Shown here one piece after another: positions 1 to 7,864 of a stretch of DNA of 64,000 bases. This DNA is from CBDFFW01 sp965246945 (lineage in GTDB: Bacteria; Pseudomonadota; Alphaproteobacteria; UBA11073). The first letter of the stretch is position 1. Every line of letters starts with the position of its first letter. The stretch covers positions 310,001 to 374,000 of the forward strand of contig CBDFFW010000001.1 in assembly GCA_965246945.1 (NCBI GenBank), written 5' to 3'. Under the pieces are notes generated by a model that did not search any database, had not been told where the DNA came from, and saw nothing but the letters and a program-made list of their open reading frames with translations. The position numbers and the translations under genes are program-made.

Positions 1-1295
1 GCATGCCGTTCTTTGCGTTCAGCCAAAGGCATGGTCAATGCCCGTTGAATTTGAGCAGCAGTATCTTCAATATGGTAAGGATTAACGATTAGCGCAGCCG
101 TGAACTCTTTGGCAGCACCGGCAAATTGCGATAAGATTAGTACGCCTGGATCTTCGGGATTTTGGCTGGCGACATATTCTTTGGCGACCAAATTCATACC
201 ATCCCGCAACGGGGTCACCAAACCAACCGCGGCGCTGCGGTAAAAACCGGCTAACTCTTTGCGCGAAAAACTAGTGTTCAAATAACGAACCGGCTGCCAT
301 AGCATATCCGAATTCATTCCATTGATGTTGCCAATAAGCGTTTCAACCTCATTACGGATATCGCGGTATTCTTCTACTTCGCCGCGTGATGGCGGCGTTA
401 TTTGAATATATGATACTTGACCGCGCTGGGCTGGATTGGTTTGCAAAAAATGCTGAAAAGCACGAATGCGTTGGGGTAAACCTTTTGAGTAATCCAAGCG
501 GTCAACGCCAATAATCAATTTCTGCTGGCCAAGATTAGTTCGTAATTTTTTGGTAGCAGCAGTATTTACGGCAGCGGCTGCATCTTTTTCCATGGCTTTG
601 GTATCGATACTGATTGGGAAACAGCCGACTTGAAATTTGCGGCCCATAGCAACCACTTCGTAATTTTCACTACCTGCTAACAACGTTTTACTGATATCGA
701 CCACTTCCGACAAACAACGCAAAAATGCCTGCATGTCACTTGTGGTTTGGAAGCCAATTAAATCGTAAGCACATAAACTTTTTAAAATTTCAACATGCTC
801 GGGTAGCGTTGAAAATATTTCCCAAACCGGAAATGGAATGTGCAGAAAAAAACCGGTGCGCGCTTCAACGCCGTAATTGCGCAGTGCTTGACCCAGCAAA
901 AGTAAATGATAGTCATGCACCCAAATGGTATCGCCAGGTTTGTGCACCTCGGCGATTGCTTCGGCAAATTGCTGGTTAACAGTTTTATAAGCGGCAAACA
1001 TGCCATCATCATGCCGCATTAGTCCTGTTTGATAATGAAACATGGGCCACAGCAATGAATTGCAATAACCGGCATAAAAACCGTCAAACGTCGATTTTTG
1101 AATATCCATCGTTAGATAATCAACATTGCCAACGGTTTGCTTGTGAGTTTTGGGAATGGCTGCCGTTTTCCCGCTCCAGCCACACCAAATACCGCCGCGT
1201 TGCTGTAATGCTTCTTGTAGGGCAACGGCTAACCCGCCTGCTTCATTTTTGCCAGGTGTCGCGACCCGATTTGAAACGACAATGAGTCTAGACAT
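1..1295 (-). CDS. otsA: Trehalose-6-phosphate synthase, C-terminus cut by the window edge
   Basis: Cytosolic GT20 glycosyltransferase that joins UDP-glucose and glucose-6-phosphate to make trehalose-6-phosphate. The protein starts MSRLIVVSNRVA and continues through GGLAVAL and GGIWCGWSG, the classical OtsA N-terminal loop that binds the donor and phosphate. About 431 residues are visible, ending in LAERKERH at the window edge; the family is usually 450-480 residues, so only the extreme C-terminus is missing. The ATG at 1293-1295 overlaps the end of otsB by 8 bp, so the order is otsB-otsA and the two are probably translationally coupled. The frame is open throughout. Identification is firm. 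Confidence 0.93.
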   Translation of the reverse strand, partial: MSRLIVVSNRVATPGKNEAGGLAVALQEALQQRGGIWCGWSGKTAAIPKTHKQTVGNVDYLTMDIQKSTFDGFYAGYCNSLLWPMFHYQTGLMRHDDGMFAAYKTVNQQFAEAIAEVHKPGDTIWVHDYHLLLLGQALRNYGVEARTGFFLHIPFPVWEIFSTLPEHVEILKSLCAYDLIGFQTTSDMQAFLRCLSEVVDISKTLLAGSENYEVVAMGRKFQVGCFPISIDTKAMEKDAAAAVNTAATKKLRTNLGQQKLIIGVDRLDYSKGLPQRIRAFQHFLQTNPAQRGQVSYIQITPPSRGEVEEYRDIRNEVETLIGNINGMNSDMLWQPVRYLNTSFSRKELAGFYRSAAVGLVTPLRDGMNLVAKEYVASQNPEDPGVLILSQFAGAAKEFTAALIVNPYHIEDTAAQIQRALTMPLAERKERH

Positions 1296-2058
1296 GGTCT
1301 ATCTCCGCTTGGGCATATAACCAGCCATGCAATTGGGCTACATTTTGTAAGTGACATTGGGCACCGGTATCACCTGGGCCGATTTTAACGCTGATGCCGC
1401 CAAGCTGATTAACCGCCGTAAAACCATCTTCATCGGTTACATCGTCGCCAATAAAAATAGGTGTTTTACCGATAAACGGCTTTTCGGACATTAGCTCGGC
1501 AATGGCTGTACCTTTATTGGCGCCGGTTAAGCGAACTTCACTTACCATTTTTCCTTGCTGCAATTGCAGTTCAAGATTAACAGCAACAATTTTTTGCAAA
1601 TGCTGCTGCACCATATCAGCCAGTTCAGGTGCTTGCCGGTAATGCACTGCCAGCCCCATGCTTTTAAATTCCAATAGCAAACTAGGATACTGCTGCTGCA
1701 GCGTTATGGCCCCAGCTTTAACCAGTTGCAGAATATGCTCACCTTCCACTTGCATTAAATGGCCATCGGGGTAGCGCAGTTCCAAACCATGCTGGCCAGC
1801 TGCCGTCAAACGCAAGCCACCGCATAGATTATCGATATCCGCCAAGGTTCGGCCACTAATAATTGCCAACGCTTGATCGGTTAGATGATGTAATTTTTTT
1901 ACAGCTTCTATGATTTTTGTTGGGATAAAGGCTGCTTGCGGCGTGGTTGCAATTTCTGCCAGCGTGCCATCCAAATCCAAAAATAAGGCATAATTGCCCG
2001 TACGCAAAGCGGGTAGTGTCGCGTTTAAATATGCCATTGGGTATTCTGCGGATTTCAT
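1288..2058 (-). CDS. otsB: Trehalose-6-phosphate phosphatase
   Basis: HAD-superfamily phosphatase that removes the phosphate from trehalose-6-phosphate, the second step after OtsA. HAD motif I is FLDLDGTLAEI near residue 27 (nucleophile and acid/base Asp), ISGRT is motif II, GANKGTAI carries the motif III Lys, and GDDVTDEDGF is motif IV. Length (256 aa) is normal. The first ATG at 2058 has a weak purine stretch (GAGAAA) upstream; an in-frame ATG at 2037 (MAYLN) is an alternative. The 3' end overlaps otsA by 8 bp. Trehalose made here would act as an osmo- and stress protectant. Confidence 0.93.
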   Translation of the reverse strand: MKSAEYPMAYLNATLPALRTGNYALFLDLDGTLAEIATTPQAAFIPTKIIEAVKKLHHLTDQALAIISGRTLADIDNLCGGLRLTAAGQHGLELRYPDGHLMQVEGEHILQLVKAGAITLQQQYPSLLLEFKSMGLAVHYRQAPELADMVQQHLQKIVAVNLELQLQQGKMVSEVRLTGANKGTAIAELMSEKPFIGKTPIFIGDDVTDEDGFTAVNQLGGISVKIGPGDTGAQCHLQNVAQLHGWLYAQAEIDHV

Positions 2059-2218
2059 AAAAATAATTTCTCAAAGTGGTTGAAATGCAACCTTTATAAT
2101 CAAAGCTGCATGCTTGAAATCTACGTAATCACCAATAATTTATCTGTGCGCGGGGTGAGGGCACATAATAAATAATATATAAGTTAGCAGCGCGTTCAAA
2201 ATCGAATTCAATTGAATA

Positions 2219-3514
2219 TTAAGTCTTTTCTTTTAGAGGCAGCCCGCGGAAAGCGTCACGCTTTTTGGGTGTCGCCAGCGAAACAGGTTGGCCGCTGGCA
2301 GTGGATTTGTAGAGTGCTTCCATAATAATTTGGTCTTGCAAACCTTCTTCGCCTGGCGTGCGCGGCACACGGTCTTGTTTGATACATTCGGCGAAATGAT
2401 CCATTTCCAGTGCAAACTGATCTTTTTCACCAATTTGTATTTCATCCACACTGGTGGTTTTATCGGCGCGGTGAGTAATGAGAAGTTGTTTGCCTTGGTA
2501 TTCAAAAGCGCCATTTAAGGCAATGACGCCTTTTTCCAATTGGATTTTATAATCCTTGCAATCATGCGCATCATAACTGGTTGTGCAGGTAGCCAGCACG
2601 CCGGAAGGAAAACGCAGCATAAAAGCCATGCGTTCTTCTACTTCTTTAAATCGCGGATCGCTTGAAGGTGGTGACATATACGCAAAAACTTGGTCTGGTT
2701 CTTCGCCGGTTAGATAACGGGCGGCATTTAAGCAGTATATACCAATATCCGGTAAAGCGCCACCGCCTGACATGGCACGCTTTAAGCGCCATTGGTTGGC
2801 TTCACCTTCACTTTGTGTATTAACAGCTTCAATTAAACGCAATTGTCCTAATTCACCACTGCGAATGCGTTTCATCACTTCCAAATTATAAGGCTCATAC
2901 TGACAGCGATAAGCGATCATTAGTTTGACTTGGGCGGCTTCACACGCGCTGATCATGGCGCGGGCATCTGCCACATTGGTGGCCATGGGCTTTTCGCATA
3001 AGACATGTTTACCAGCCGCTGCTGCGCGTTCGACAAATTCGCGGTGCATGGTATTGGGCAAGACAATGTAAACGGCCTGCACATCCGGATTGTCTTTAAT
3101 CTTATCAAAATTTTGATAATCATAAATACCAGCTTCGGGAATGCCATATTGCGAGGCGACGACTTTCGCCTTATCCGGCGTGCCAGAAACCAGCGCGGTT
3201 AATTTAGCAAATTTACAAGCAGCAAAAGCAGGTAGAATCTGGTTGAGCGATAGTCGGCCAAGGGCCACCACCGCAAACCCAATCCGTTCATGCGGCGGTA
3301 ATGGGCTGGGCGTTGGGCCGCTTGGTTTTTCAAACTTGCTTTTCAATTCTGGAAAAGCAACCTGGCCACTTTTAACTGAGCCGCTATCTGCTGCGCTTGG
3401 TTTCAACCAATCTGCACCCAAGGCAGCGCTGCTCAGAACAACCCCTGCTGTGGCAATGCCAGCAGTTGCCAAGAACTGGCGGCGGGATAGATCAGCAGGT
3501 TTTAATTTGGCCAT
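2219..3514 (-). CDS. Tat-exported Gfo/Idh/MocA oxidoreductase, glucose-fructose oxidoreductase-like
   Basis: Probable periplasmic NADP-binding oxidoreductase of 431 aa. A twin-arginine signal is visible: SRRQFL at residues 10-15, then a hydrophobic stretch ending near AALGA. The mature N-terminus has a Rossmann-type GFAVVALGRLSLNQILPAF. CEKPMATN and MIAYRCQYEPYN give the EKP and tyrosine-containing motifs of the family. Length, Tat signal and local sequence resemble Zymomonas glucose-fructose oxidoreductase, which converts glucose plus fructose to gluconolactone plus sorbitol with tightly bound NADP. The exact substrate cannot be fixed by reading; other family members act on other sugars or inositol. 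It lies 160 bp from otsB on the same strand, a possible osmoprotection link. Confidence 0.8.
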   Translation of the reverse strand: MAKLKPADLSRRQFLATAGIATAGVVLSSAALGADWLKPSAADSGSVKSGQVAFPELKSKFEKPSGPTPSPLPPHERIGFAVVALGRLSLNQILPAFAACKFAKLTALVSGTPDKAKVVASQYGIPEAGIYDYQNFDKIKDNPDVQAVYIVLPNTMHREFVERAAAAGKHVLCEKPMATNVADARAMISACEAAQVKLMIAYRCQYEPYNLEVMKRIRSGELGQLRLIEAVNTQSEGEANQWRLKRAMSGGGALPDIGIYCLNAARYLTGEEPDQVFAYMSPPSSDPRFKEVEERMAFMLRFPSGVLATCTTSYDAHDCKDYKIQLEKGVIALNGAFEYQGKQLLITHRADKTTSVDEIQIGEKDQFALEMDHFAECIKQDRVPRTPGEEGLQDQIIMEALYKSTASGQPVSLATPKKRDAFRGLPLKEKT

Positions 3515-3654
3515 TAAGTTGAAATAACTTAAGTGGATTTAAATTCAATGCCGCGCCATTATTTAAAAAATAAATAGTAAGTTGGACTTTCAAATAATGT
3601 AATGAAGTAAACATTAAACAATCATAACAAAGCTGCTTTTTACCCTTCAAAATA

Positions 3655-3678
3655 TGGCGCTTGAGAGACTCGAACTCC
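3655..3678 (-). pseudogene. tRNA 3'-end fragment (T arm and CCA remnant)
   Basis: On the minus strand this reads as a T arm followed by a short tail ending GCGCCA. Fifteen bases at 3664-3678 are identical to the T-arm stretch of the tRNA-Arg 400 bp away, and the terminal six bases also match, with 3 instead of 6 bases between them. No D arm or anticodon arm precedes it. It could be the scar of an element that used a tRNA 3' end, or a chance remnant. It lies in a 335-bp stretch (3515-3849) with no other gene. Confidence 0.45.
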
Positions 3679-3808
3679 AAAATGCCAATTCTTTAAAATA
3701 ATGGGTTGATGGAATTTAGCCAAACCAGCTCGTAAAATTTTTGAAGGGGAAAGTTTTGCTCACGATTTTGGCATAATCGCCAATTACTGCTGAATGGTTA
3801 AAAATTAT

Positions 3809-3836
3809 TTGCTTTATGATGCTTAATTCTGATTAT
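3809..3836 (+). promoter_or_regulatory. Possible promoter of tRNA-Met
   Basis: TTGCTT at 3809-3814 and GATTAT at 3831-3836, 16 bp apart, end 13 bp before the mature tRNA 5' end. It resembles a sigma70-type promoter but was found by eye only. Confidence 0.3.
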
Positions 3837-3849
3837 TGTTCATACATGT

Positions 3850-3924
3850 GGCTGAGTAGCTCAGCGGTAGAGCAGGGGAATCATAATCCCTTGGTCGGGG
3901 GTTCAAATCCCTCCTCAGCCACCA
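3850..3924 (+). tRNA. tRNA-Met (CAT), elongator type
   Basis: Full cloverleaf of 75 nt including an encoded CCA. Acceptor GGCTGAG pairs with CTCAGCC, D stem GCTC/GAGC, anticodon stem GGGGA/TCCCT with loop ATCATAA, T arm GGGGG-TTCAAAT-CCCTC. The CAT anticodon flanked by AAT...AAT is typical of elongator Met. The perfectly paired first acceptor position argues against initiator tRNA. A tRNA-Ile2 read through lysidine cannot be fully excluded. Confidence 0.93.
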
Positions 3925-4047
3925 AGATAGCTTCCCAGAAAATCTAAAAACTTTGTTATAGCCCCTGTTATACTCACCAATTCTAACCCTACCCTAAATC
4001 AAAGTTTTTTGGCAAAATGATGATGTAGCTGAAACCGTTATCAAACA

Positions 4048-4123
4048 TGGCGCGCCCGAAGAGACTCGAACTCCTAACCTTCTGATCCGTAGTCAGATGC
4101 TCTATCCATTGAGCTACGGGCGC
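4048..4123 (-). tRNA. tRNA-Arg (ACG)
   Basis: Cloverleaf of 76 nt including CCA on the minus strand. Acceptor GCGCCCG pairs with CGGGCGC, D stem GCTC/GAGC, anticodon stem TCTGA/TCAGA with loop CTACGGA (anticodon ACG, read as ICG after deamination), T arm AGGAG-TTCGAGT-CTCTT. The wobble inosine would be made by TadA, encoded at 51378-51827. Confidence 0.95.
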
Positions 4124-4447
4124 GCAAACTGCAAATAAAGCCAATTACGACCACTTGCATATATATAGGCTAACCCAGTCAAACAAATATGGGATAACCC
4201 AAAACCAAGCATTATGCTCAATCTTTTTACAGTCGCGACAAGCAAAAGCTGCTATGCCGTTACCGGAAGGGCAAGCTATCCTGCCCGAAAACAAAACGCA
4301 AGTTTTTGCAACACGCAATTTTAACTAATCAATCGGGCGATTGTCGGATAAATTACACAGCGGCTAAGAAAATGCGAAAAAACGTGCCAGAGGCTTGTGC
4401 GCAGGTTGCGGGTTCCCTAGTGTGCACGTAACATGCCAGGAATCATC
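4124..4447. other. Gene-free spacer with one short hairpin
   Basis: This 324-bp spacer between tRNA-Arg and the lipoprotein gene holds no convincing reading frame. The only structure seen is a 5-bp stem GGGCA/TGCCC at 4269-4286 with an 8-nt loop and no following T run. It must contain the promoter of the lipoprotein gene, but no clear -35/-10 pair stands out. Confidence 0.4.
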
Positions 4448-5974
4448 ATGTCTCAGTTCAATGTTATCTTAATGCGTTTGCTACCTTTAGTGGCGTTGCC
4501 AGTATTGCTTGCCCTGGCGGCGTGCAGCACGCTTACCATGGATGATGACAATCCGCCGGCTATTGCCCCTGCTGCCACGGTAACTACCACAGAAACCAGC
4601 ACTACCGCGACCACAGTTGTCCCAATGGCGGCTGTGCCGATTGCAACGCCAATACCTGCGACCGCGCCGGTCATGGATATGTCCGCTACCAATCAAACGG
4701 TGGTTGGGCGCCAGATTGAAAATTTGCGGGCCAATTTAAATACCTTGAAAGCGAATGTGGCCAATTCGGGCGAACGTTTGCGCATGATTAAAACCGCGCA
4801 GCAGGCAGCGGGCGAAAAATATTTCACCAGCATGGCCAGTATTCAGGCGCGTTTACAGGCGGGCACTACCCCAGGCAATCCGCGCCTAGTTGCGCAATGG
4901 CAGCAGGCCAGCCGTGATTTAGAAGGGTTGGGCCAACATATTGCCGATATGAACGGTTTATCGACCGAAGTTGCTTCGCAAGCATCACTGGCGAATTTTA
5001 TTCTGGATTCAACCCGTGCAACTTACAGCTTATCCGGCGCAGTGGAAGAAGATCATGTTAATTTGGGCCTGCTGGAAGATGAAGTGAACCAAGTGGTTTC
5101 GCAAATCGGCCGCGCGGTGAATGATTTAACGCGCGATGTGGAACGGCAGAGCAATTACCTAACCACCGAACGGCGTAATCTCCAAGCATTAGCGGTGGCG
5201 ATTAATGCGGGCGAGTTATATGGCGCATCTTTGGGCAATATGGCGGCGCGGCCCACCGCGCCAAGCATGCTGCCAATGGCAGCGACCGATCCGAATTTAT
5301 TGGCTATGCAACCGGCACCAGCGGGCAGAGTGCGCAGCAGTAAATTATCTGAAACCCGGGCAGCAGTGACTAAACCGGTAAAATCAGTTAAAGCCAAAGA
5401 GTTGAAAACCACAGCGGCGCGAGTAAACAGTGCAACTGTAAGAAGATTGCAGGATGTGGCGCCACCTGCACCGCCAATGCCAGTTGCGCCGCCGCTGCCA
5501 GCACCAACAACCGATACAGTGCAGCCATTGGGGCAAACCCAGGCCCAACCAGAAACGCGGGCCATGGCAACCAGAACAGCGCCGGTGCCAGATTTGCCGG
5601 TGCCAGTTGTCATGCCGGAAGCAGATCAGTCAGCCATTGCCGCACCCGCTAATACAGTGGCGGTCGTTAACAGCACTAAACCGTTTATTGTAATTAAATT
5701 TGATCAGCCGGATATTGATTATGGTCAACCGTTATACCAAGCCATGCAACAAGCGCTGCAGCGCAATCCTTATGGCTCGTTTGAAGTAGTTGGCGTGAGC
5801 GCGGCCGATAGCAGCGCACAAGCCGCTGCCGATAGCAATGCCGCGCGCCGCAATGCCGAAGGCGTGGTGCGCACACTGGCCCAAATGGGTATTCCATCTG
5901 ACCGTATGCAAATGAGCACCGCCACCCAAGATGGCTTAACCGCACCGGAAGTACATATTTTCCTGCGTCCTTAA
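4448..5974 (+). CDS. Large lipoprotein with helical core, Ala/Pro linker and C-terminal globular domain
   Basis: Unrecognised envelope lipoprotein of 508 aa. The chosen ATG has AGGA six bases upstream; an ATG 15 bp earlier lacks this. A signal peptide ends in the lipobox LAAC with Cys26 as the lipidation site. Residues of roughly 90-250 are Gln/Asn-rich and helical, probably coiled coil. A Pro/Ala-rich linker follows. The last ~100 residues (from KPFIVIKFDQP) look like a compact alpha/beta domain with a stretch rich in Ala, Asp and Asn that recalls the peptidoglycan-binding OmpA-like fold, but the diagnostic residues are not clear. It may connect envelope layers. It stands alone, followed by a separate exported protein. 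Confidence 0.75.
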   Translation: MSQFNVILMRLLPLVALPVLLALAACSTLTMDDDNPPAIAPAATVTTTETSTTATTVVPMAAVPIATPIPATAPVMDMSATNQTVVGRQIENLRANLNTLKANVANSGERLRMIKTAQQAAGEKYFTSMASIQARLQAGTTPGNPRLVAQWQQASRDLEGLGQHIADMNGLSTEVASQASLANFILDSTRATYSLSGAVEEDHVNLGLLEDEVNQVVSQIGRAVNDLTRDVERQSNYLTTERRNLQALAVAINAGELYGASLGNMAARPTAPSMLPMAATDPNLLAMQPAPAGRVRSSKLSETRAAVTKPVKSVKAKELKTTAARVNSATVRRLQDVAPPAPPMPVAPPLPAPTTDTVQPLGQTQAQPETRAMATRTAPVPDLPVPVVMPEADQSAIAAPANTVAVVNSTKPFIVIKFDQPDIDYGQPLYQAMQQALQRNPYGSFEVVGVSAADSSAQAAADSNAARRNAEGVVRTLAQMGIPSDRMQMSTATQDGLTAPEVHIFLRP

Positions 5975-6045
5975 CTACTGCTAGCAACTATTTGACTTAA
6001 TGTCTGGTGCCTATTAGTTTCGGCAGCATAGTCAAGGAGTTGTTT

Positions 6046-6393
6046 ATGAAATTACCTATCCGCCGTGCTGCTATGGCTTTATCAAGTGCCGTATTAGCGG
6101 CTTTAACTGGCTTAATCGCCAAACCGGTGCAAGCGCAAACTTTAGATTTCAAACAGTCAACAACACTAGAATATTTTCAAATGCGCGGTTGGGTGCATGC
6201 CTTTCATCGCACGACTGAGGACGGCCGCAAATATTATGTCGAAAGCGATAATCACAGTTTATGTTTCCGCTTAGAAAACAGTGGTAGTGGCTATACCTAT
6301 ATTGTGCATAGCACAATAGTATTGGTGCACAAACACGAGGTTTATTGTATAGCCGGCAAACAGGCGCGGGCTTCTCCCTTAATAGTGGTTTAA
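6046..6393 (+). CDS. Exported protein, N-terminal part of a frameshifted gene
   Basis: ATG at 6046 follows a good AAGGAG. The product starts MKLPIRRAAMAL and has a signal peptide ending near KPVQAQ, so it is exported. The mature part (GWVHAFHRTTEDGRKYYVE) matches no family I recognise. The frame stops at 6393, while a second frame, open from 6312 and running to 6875, continues as a plausible secreted domain. The two frames are offset by one base, so a single-base deletion or two-base insertion between 6312 and 6393 probably split one gene. Sequencing error is the alternative. Confidence 0.55.
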   Translation: MKLPIRRAAMALSSAVLAALTGLIAKPVQAQTLDFKQSTTLEYFQMRGWVHAFHRTTEDGRKYYVESDNHSLCFRLENSGSGYTYIVHSTIVLVHKHEVYCIAGKQARASPLIVV

Positions 6394-6875
6394 TTAACGG
6401 TTATGAACCGGAAAAGGTGCCGTTGACTGGAGACAAACCTAAAGATGACCGGCGCCTGCGCGCCGCCAAGCGCACTTTCGGGCAACGCATTTTTGGCACC
6501 AAATTCTCGCCAGGTATTGCACTCAGTTTTGTTTATTCACCATTGCAGGTCCGGCTCGGTAATAATACCTCAATGGCGGCGGGTGCGCGGGTAATTTTGA
6601 TTGCCAGCGGCAATCCCGCACTAACTATTGGGCCATCGGTTCGTTTAACTGTGAACAGTCAAAACAATGATTTCCGTCCCAATAGTGTGGCATTTAGGCC
6701 GGAATTACGGTCAGCTCCGCTAAACCTGCCGACTTTAAATATGCAGCCCCGCGCGGCAGCCAATAATATCGGCCGCCATTTTAAAATTGGTGGTTTACAA
6801 GCGGATAATTATTTTGATTTGGCGCGCAGTAATCGGGCGGCTGCTAGCTCCAACAGTCGATTTTCGACACCCTAA
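6345..6875 (+). CDS. C-terminal part of the frameshifted exported protein
   Basis: Open frame continuing the gene that starts at 6046. It has no signal peptide, no ribosome binding site and only a TTG near its beginning, so independent translation is unlikely. It includes SPGIALSFVYSPLQVRLG and AAGARVILIASG, alternating hydrophobic stretches that could form beta strands of a surface protein, and a low-complexity Asn/Arg/Ala/Ser tail. The frame is open upstream to 6312, giving a wide window for the lesion. Function unknown. Confidence 0.5.
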   Translation: MYSRQTGAGFSLNSGLINGYEPEKVPLTGDKPKDDRRLRAAKRTFGQRIFGTKFSPGIALSFVYSPLQVRLGNNTSMAAGARVILIASGNPALTIGPSVRLTVNSQNNDFRPNSVAFRPELRSAPLNLPTLNMQPRAAANNIGRHFKIGGLQADNYFDLARSNRAAASSNSRFSTP

Positions 6876-6926
6876 TCATCGAAAACCTTGCGGGCTAGCT
6901 TTGAAGCCGGTAAGCACGTTATTGCT

Positions 6927-6943
6927 GCTGCTGTAGCTCAGTG
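6927..6943 (+). pseudogene. 5' fragment of tRNA-Thr
   Basis: Seventeen bases identical to the first 17 of the tRNA-Thr at 7013 (acceptor GCTGCTG, then TAGCTCAGTG), after which similarity stops. It lies 86 bp upstream of the intact gene, on the same strand. Confidence 0.6.
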
Positions 6944-6947
6944 CCAT

Positions 6948-6977
6948 CCGCCGCAGGCGGTAGAAAATAATTCTACC
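6948..6977 (+). repeat. Two overlapping, mutually exclusive hairpins
   Basis: CCGCC-GCA-GGCGG at 6948-6960 and GGTAGAA-AATAA-TTCTACC at 6959-6977 share the two G residues at 6959-6960, so both cannot form fully at once. They lie between the tRNA-Thr fragment and the intact tRNA-Thr. Role unknown. Confidence 0.45.
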
Positions 6978-7012
6978 ACTAAGCAGGGGCAAAGAGTTAA
7001 AGTTTGATAAGC

Positions 7013-7087
7013 GCTGCTGTAGCTCAGTGGTAGAGCACGTCATTGGTAATGACGGGGTCGGGAGTCCGATTCTCCCCAGCAGCACCA
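7013..7087 (+). tRNA. tRNA-Thr (GGT)
   Basis: Cloverleaf of 75 nt including CCA. Acceptor GCTGCTG pairs with CAGCAGC, D stem GCTC/GAGC, anticodon stem CGTCA/TGACG with loop TTGGTAA (anticodon GGT), T arm GGGAG-TCCGATT-CTCCC. It runs convergently into the HTH gene 13 bp downstream. Confidence 0.95.
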
Positions 7088-7100
7088 GTCCAACTTTCAA

Positions 7101-7751
7101 TTATAATTGGGGAATTTTACCATTCTGCCAATTGGTTTCAAATTGCCGCCGAAAGGTTTCGCTCACAATCCGGCTGCGAATAACCACCACACGGATGGGT
7201 GGTCCCCATAAAACCATCGCATATTTATCGGCGTAGATAAAATAGGGCAATTGCGCAAACAGGGTTTTAGCAATCCAGCGATAATTTTTGGCGGCATTCA
7301 AATGCGGCAATAGATAACGGTCGCCGTCACAAATTAAAATACGCTGATAAAAATCATGCTTAACCAAGCGGGTTTGATGCTGGCTAACCAAGTTGCGGTA
7401 TTCATCCCAGCGGCTTTCATCTAAACCACTGAGCATGGTTTCGCGGGGTAAAGGTGCATCTTTTAAAGTATTAAAAATATCGTCTAGGAGATTTGCCAGC
7501 GCAGTTTTACCATCCCATATTTGCAATTGAAAAATGTCGTGGGTGAGCCGCACGCCAGGACCATCAATAAATTCGACCCCTGCCTGTGCAAAACTTTGCT
7601 GTAATGTCTGCAGCGTGTGCTGACGCGGCGAAACCAGATTGCGTTCCAGTTTATTAATTGCAGCCAAAGAAATGCCGCTAATTCGTGCCAAATCCTCTTG
7701 TTTCCATTCAAGTAACGCACGGGCGGCTTTGATCTGTTTAATGGTAATCAT
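7101..7751 (-). CDS. XRE-type helix-turn-helix transcriptional regulator
   Basis: DNA-binding protein of about 216 aa. Residues 1-60 form an XRE helix-turn-helix: QIKAARALLEWKQEDLA, then SGISLAAINKLERN as the recognition region. The remaining ~150 residues are a C-terminal domain of unknown ligand. ATG at 7751 gives the usual MITIKQIKAAR start of such proteins; an upstream ATG at 7775 would add eight residues. It diverges from the solute-binding-like gene at 7865 across an AT-rich spacer (7752-7864), where it may regulate itself and that neighbour. The target is not known. Confidence 0.8.
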   Translation of the reverse strand: MITIKQIKAARALLEWKQEDLARISGISLAAINKLERNLVSPRQHTLQTLQQSFAQAGVEFIDGPGVRLTHDIFQLQIWDGKTALANLLDDIFNTLKDAPLPRETMLSGLDESRWDEYRNLVSQHQTRLVKHDFYQRILICDGDRYLLPHLNAAKNYRWIAKTLFAQLPYFIYADKYAMVLWGPPIRVVVIRSRIVSETFRRQFETNWQNGKIPQL

Positions 7752-7864
7752 CAAAGTATATTTTAAACTGATCAAATGATAGAAAGATACATTTAAAACG
7801 TAAATTAAGCTGTTTAATAAAGCTTTATATTGTGTTAGTTGTTAGCAAAATTTCACAATAGGCA

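Noticed and set aside
3850..3924. tRNA-Ile2 (CAT) instead of elongator Met
   Set aside because: The anticodon arm and acceptor fit elongator Met better than the lysidine-modified Ile tRNA.
4269..4286. Hairpin GGGCA/TGCCC in the spacer before the lipoprotein gene as a terminator
   Set aside because: The stem is only five pairs and no T run follows on either strand.
5155..5613. Open frame on the minus strand opposite the lipoprotein gene
   Set aside because: Composition mirrors the Ala/Pro-rich linker of the lipoprotein; no start site or domain.
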